Positions 4,484 to 6,244 of a stretch of 6,244 nt of DNA are shown one piece after another. Each line of letters opens with the position of its first letter. Positions within the stretch are counted from its first letter, which is position 1. The position numbers and the translations under genes were made by a program. The stretch comes from CAMLHU01 sp031393795 (GTDB lineage Bacteria > Gemmatimonadota > Gemmatimonadetes > Gemmatimonadales > GWC2-71-9), in assembly GCA_031393795.1 (NCBI GenBank), contig JANMWE010000316.1, positions 1-6,244 of the forward strand. The letters are read 5' to 3'. The notes under the pieces are model-generated. The model saw only the letters and a list, made by a program, of their open reading frames with translations, was not told the origin of the DNA and made no database searches.

Positions 4484-5326
4484 ATGTCCAAACACCTCAC
4501 CCACATCTCCGACACCGCGCGCTGGGTCGCCGTGCTCCGCGGCCAGGAATCGGCCCGCCGAGACCGGCTCTTCAATGACCACCTCGCCTTCCAGATCGCC
4601 GGCATCGAGGGTGCAGCGATCGCCGAGGCGATGAAGCTCCGCGGCAAGATGCCGGCGTGGCCGATCGTGATGCGCACGGTGGTGCTCGACGAACACGTGC
4701 TCCGCGCAGTGAAAGAGGGGGTCGATATGGTGATCGACCTCGCGGCCGGGCTCGACGCCCGCCCCTATCGGCTCGACCTCCCGGCCACCCTCACCTGGGT
4801 CGACATCGATCTCCCCGACATCACCGCCTACAAGGACCAGGCGCTCGCGGCCGAGGTGCCCAAGTGCAAGGTCGAACGGATCGTCGTCGACCTCGCCGAC
4901 GTCACCGCCCGCCGCAAGCTCTTCGCCGAACTCGGCGCGCGCACGAAGAAGGCCCTCATCATCACCGAGGGCCTCCTGGTCTATCTCACCGATGAGCAGG
5001 TGCGGGGACTGGCACAGGATCTCGCCGCGGTGCCGAGCTTCAAGCTCTGGACCCTCGAAATGGTCAACGCCAACCTCCTCGCCCGTCTGCAGAAGACCGT
5101 CGGCCGCCGGCTTCGCGAAGCGGGGATGCCGATGCAGTGGGGCAGCGATGACGGCCCCGGCTATTTCGTGAAACTCGGCTGGCGCCTGGTCGAAGCGCGC
5201 TCGATGGCCCGCGAGGCCGGCAAGTACCGCCGACTCCCCTGGTACTGGCAGATCTTCTACTACCTCCCCGACCGGAACCCTCCCTGGAAAGCGCCGTGGG
5301 CAGGGGTCTGCCTCTTCGCACGATAG
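4484..5326 (+). CDS. Class I SAM-dependent methyltransferase, leucine carboxyl methyltransferase (LCM/PPM1) type
   Basis: The protein is 280 residues. HISDTARWVAVLRGQES and RLFNDHLA (7-36) match the start of bacterial LCM-type proteins. R64 lies in VMRTVVLDE. VIDLAAGLDARPYRLD (83-98) is the SAM-binding motif I in the form typical of this family. WVDIDLP (105-111) follows, then VVDLADV (134-140) and the family hallmark IITEGLLVYL (159-168). The enzyme transfers a methyl group from SAM, usually to a carboxylate or hydroxyl; the acceptor cannot be read from the sequence. The start is well placed by family alignment, but no Shine-Dalgarno site is visible: a TATTTATT patch directly follows the REP, so a very short leader is possible. 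No partner gene is in the same direction, so it appears to be monocistronic. Codons favour C at third positions, unlike the GGG-rich first gene. Confidence 0.85.
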   Translation: MSKHLTHISDTARWVAVLRGQESARRDRLFNDHLAFQIAGIEGAAIAEAMKLRGKMPAWPIVMRTVVLDEHVLRAVKEGVDMVIDLAAGLDARPYRLDLPATLTWVDIDLPDITAYKDQALAAEVPKCKVERIVVDLADVTARRKLFAELGARTKKALIITEGLLVYLTDEQVRGLAQDLAAVPSFKLWTLEMVNANLLARLQKTVGRRLREAGMPMQWGSDDGPGYFVKLGWRLVEARSMAREAGKYRRLPWYWQIFYYLPDRNPPWKAPWAGVCLFAR

Positions 5327-5330
5327 AAAG

Positions 5331-5358
5331 CCCCCCTCTCCCGTAAGGGAGAGGGGGG
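5331..5358. terminator. Perfect 12-bp hairpin between convergent genes
   Basis: CCCCCCTCTCCC (5331-5342), loop GTAA, then the exact complement (5347-5358). It begins 4 nt after the methyltransferase stop and lies between convergent genes, so a bidirectional terminator role is plausible. There is no T-run on either strand, so it could equally be a dispersed repeat of the common GGGAGAGGGGG type. Confidence 0.5.
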
Positions 5359-5360
5359 TT

Positions 5361-5417
5361 GGGGGGTGAGGTTCCCCCGACAGGAGGGGGGCAGGGGGGT
5401 GAGGTTCACCCGAGAGG
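5361..5417. repeat. G-rich direct repeat, 24-nt unit, two copies
   Basis: The units at 5361-5384 and 5394-5417 share GGGGGGTGAGGTTC and CCCGA, with 22 of 24 positions identical and a period of 33 nt. Each is preceded by another G-run (about 5353-5358 and 5385-5391). The tract has many runs of three or more G on the + strand, so G-quadruplex formation is possible. It lies outside any supported gene. Confidence 0.65.
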
Positions 5418-5428
5418 GAGAATTCTTC

Positions 5429-5731
5429 CTACTCCGTCAGCTGCCGATACTGCACGCTCAACGTCGAGTCGGCCGCGATCCGCTTCATCAGCGCCGCGAA
5501 GTCGTTCGCGGTCAAATGGAACGCCGTCAGGACCGAATCCCCCTTGGCGGGGTATCGCTTCATCGCCTGGGAGACGGCGACCGCGGTCTGGAGGTCATCC
5601 GGCAGCCCGGCGGAGGTACCCGCCGGGGCGGCGGCGGCGTTGTCCGTGGTGGCGAGCGGCGTGGCGGCCGGCTTGTTGCACGCGGTCAGGAGCAGCACTG
5701 CCGCGAGGGCGATCGGGAAACGGTTCGTCAT
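5429..5731 (-). CDS. Small lipoprotein of unknown function
   Basis: The protein is 100 residues. Residues 1-18 are a lipoprotein signal, MTNRFPIALA then AVLLLTAC, with lipobox L15-T-A-C18. The residue after the cysteine is Asn rather than Asp, which fits outer-membrane sorting. An alanine/proline/threonine-rich linker (about 21-40) leads to a helical part, LPDDLQTAVAVSQAMKRY and LTANDFAALMKRIAADSTLS. I do not recognise the family. The start follows the upstream gene's stop by 11 nt, and a GAGGA site overlaps that stop (TGAGGA), so the two genes form an operon with probable coupling. Its 3' end meets the G-rich repeats and the convergent methyltransferase. Confidence 0.75.
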   Translation of the reverse strand: MTNRFPIALAAVLLLTACNKPAATPLATTDNAAAAPAGTSAGLPDDLQTAVAVSQAMKRYPAKGDSVLTAFHLTANDFAALMKRIAADSTLSVQYRQLTE

Positions 5732-5742
5732 GGTCGTCGTCC

Positions 5743-6225
5743 TCAGTTGTGGTCGGAGTCGGGCTTCCGATCGTCGGGCTTCCGATCGTCCGGCTTCGAA
5801 TCGCGCGAGTTCCGACGGCTGTTGTTCATCTGCTGCCGCATCTTCGACCCGTTCCGTCCCCGGGCGTGCTCTTCCCGGATCGACTTCGCGAGGACCTGTC
5901 CCCGGTCTCCGGCGGCCAGGCGGCTCTGCACGAAGGCGCCGAAGTTGTCGGCCGGGCCGTGCTCGCGCGCGGCGTCACGCTCGGTGGTGAGCGCCTCCAC
6001 CTGCTCGGTCTCCGGCATCTTCGCGTTGTCCATCGCCCAGAGCACGTTTCGCACGGTCGAATCGGGGACCCCCGTGTCGCGCAGCTCGGCGGTCAGCCGC
6101 GGCAGGTCGAGCAGCGCCTGCAGCCGCTGCACGAACACATCCTCGGCGTTGCTCGCCGGCACCACCTGGGCCGCGATCGGCGTGGCGACCAGCGCCAGCG
6201 CTGCCAGTATCCTGTAGACCCGCAT
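5743..6225 (-). CDS. Exported protein with charged repeat tail, unknown function
   Basis: The protein is 160 residues. MRVYRILAALALVATPIAA (1-19) is a signal peptide with probable signal peptidase I cleavage before Q20. The mature protein is rich in charged helices (EDVFVQRLQALLD, VEALTTERDAAREHG) and has no cysteine. From about residue 125 it turns into a hydrophilic, low-complexity tail with MRQQMNNSRRNSRD and a repeated SKPDDRKPDDRKPDSDHN, encoded by 15-nt tandem repeats. The tail is probably disordered. I do not recognise the family; a periplasmic location is inferred. A strong GGAGGA site precedes the start. It is the first gene of a pair with the lipoprotein gene; their shared export signals suggest a common envelope role, which is inference. 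Confidence 0.75.
   Translation of the reverse strand: MRVYRILAALALVATPIAAQVVPASNAEDVFVQRLQALLDLPRLTAELRDTGVPDSTVRNVLWAMDNAKMPETEQVEALTTERDAAREHGPADNFGAFVQSRLAAGDRGQVLAKSIREEHARGRNGSKMRQQMNNSRRNSRDSKPDDRKPDDRKPDSDHN
5761..5805. repeat. 15-nt tandem repeat inside the exported protein gene
   Basis: Two exact 15-nt units (5761-5775 and 5776-5790, GGGCTTCCGATCGTC) and a diverged third (5791-5805). The unit length keeps the frame and encodes the repeated DDRKP tail on the minus strand. Repeat number may vary between strains. Confidence 0.8.
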
Positions 6226-6228
6226 AGA

Positions 6229-6234
6229 TCCTCC
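6229..6234 (-). promoter_or_regulatory. Strong ribosome binding site for the gene starting at 6225
   Basis: On the minus strand GGAGGA lies 3 nt before the ATG at 6225. The site supports this start. The promoter of the pair lies beyond the window edge. Confidence 0.7.
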
Positions 6235-6244
6235 GGTTCGACGT

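Noticed and set aside
5366..6217. Long + strand open frame of 283 codons
   Set aside because: It is opposite the lipoprotein and exported protein genes, which have signal peptides and ribosome sites; its sequence is low-complexity Arg/Ser.

Overview
This is a GC-rich bacterial window. It encodes an outer-membrane-type beta-barrel precursor, a lipoprotein and a further exported protein, so the host is a Gram-negative, diderm bacterium. The 'AQ' signal-peptide junctions and the GGG-rich coding style would fit a Gemmatimonadota-like organism, but that placement is inference and nothing here proves it.

Layout, left to right. Positions 1-204 hold the 3' end of an HI0933/BaiN-type flavoprotein gene. 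A gene for a secreted, probable outer-membrane beta-barrel protein (476-1099) follows. Next comes a tight three-gene + strand operon (1304-3799): a winged-helix/minimal nucleotidyltransferase, a small HEPN-like protein, and a two-domain nuclease that joins a Cas4/RecB-like PD-(D/E)XK Fe-S domain to a DnaQ-like DEDD exonuclease domain (DUF2779 type). The operon has its own promoter, overlaid by two tandem palindromic operators. A REP-associated tyrosine transposase (RAYT) lies on the minus strand (3882-4316), followed by an LCM-type SAM methyltransferase on the + strand (4484-5326). Two minus-strand genes for small exported proteins (5429-6225) close the window and converge on the methyltransferase.

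Four copies of a REP-type element (a pair of inverted GC-rich hairpins, each entered from outside by ATAGGGCGG) sit at 202-277, 1100-1176, 3796-3843 and 4391-4467. The last two bracket the RAYT gene, so transposase and probable substrate occur together. Two of the elements supply the TAG stop codon of the gene they follow, and one ends 16 nt before the methyltransferase start. Other repeats are two CCGGC/GCCGG mini-hairpins hugging the RAYT gene, a shared hairpin downstream of the first two REP pairs, a 12-bp perfect hairpin, and a G-rich direct repeat at the convergent junction.

The two items most worth attention are the autoregulated nucleotidyltransferase-HEPN-nuclease operon, which looks like a toxin-antitoxin or defence module with an added effector nuclease, and the REP/RAYT system. 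I did not see a CRISPR array, tRNA or rRNA.
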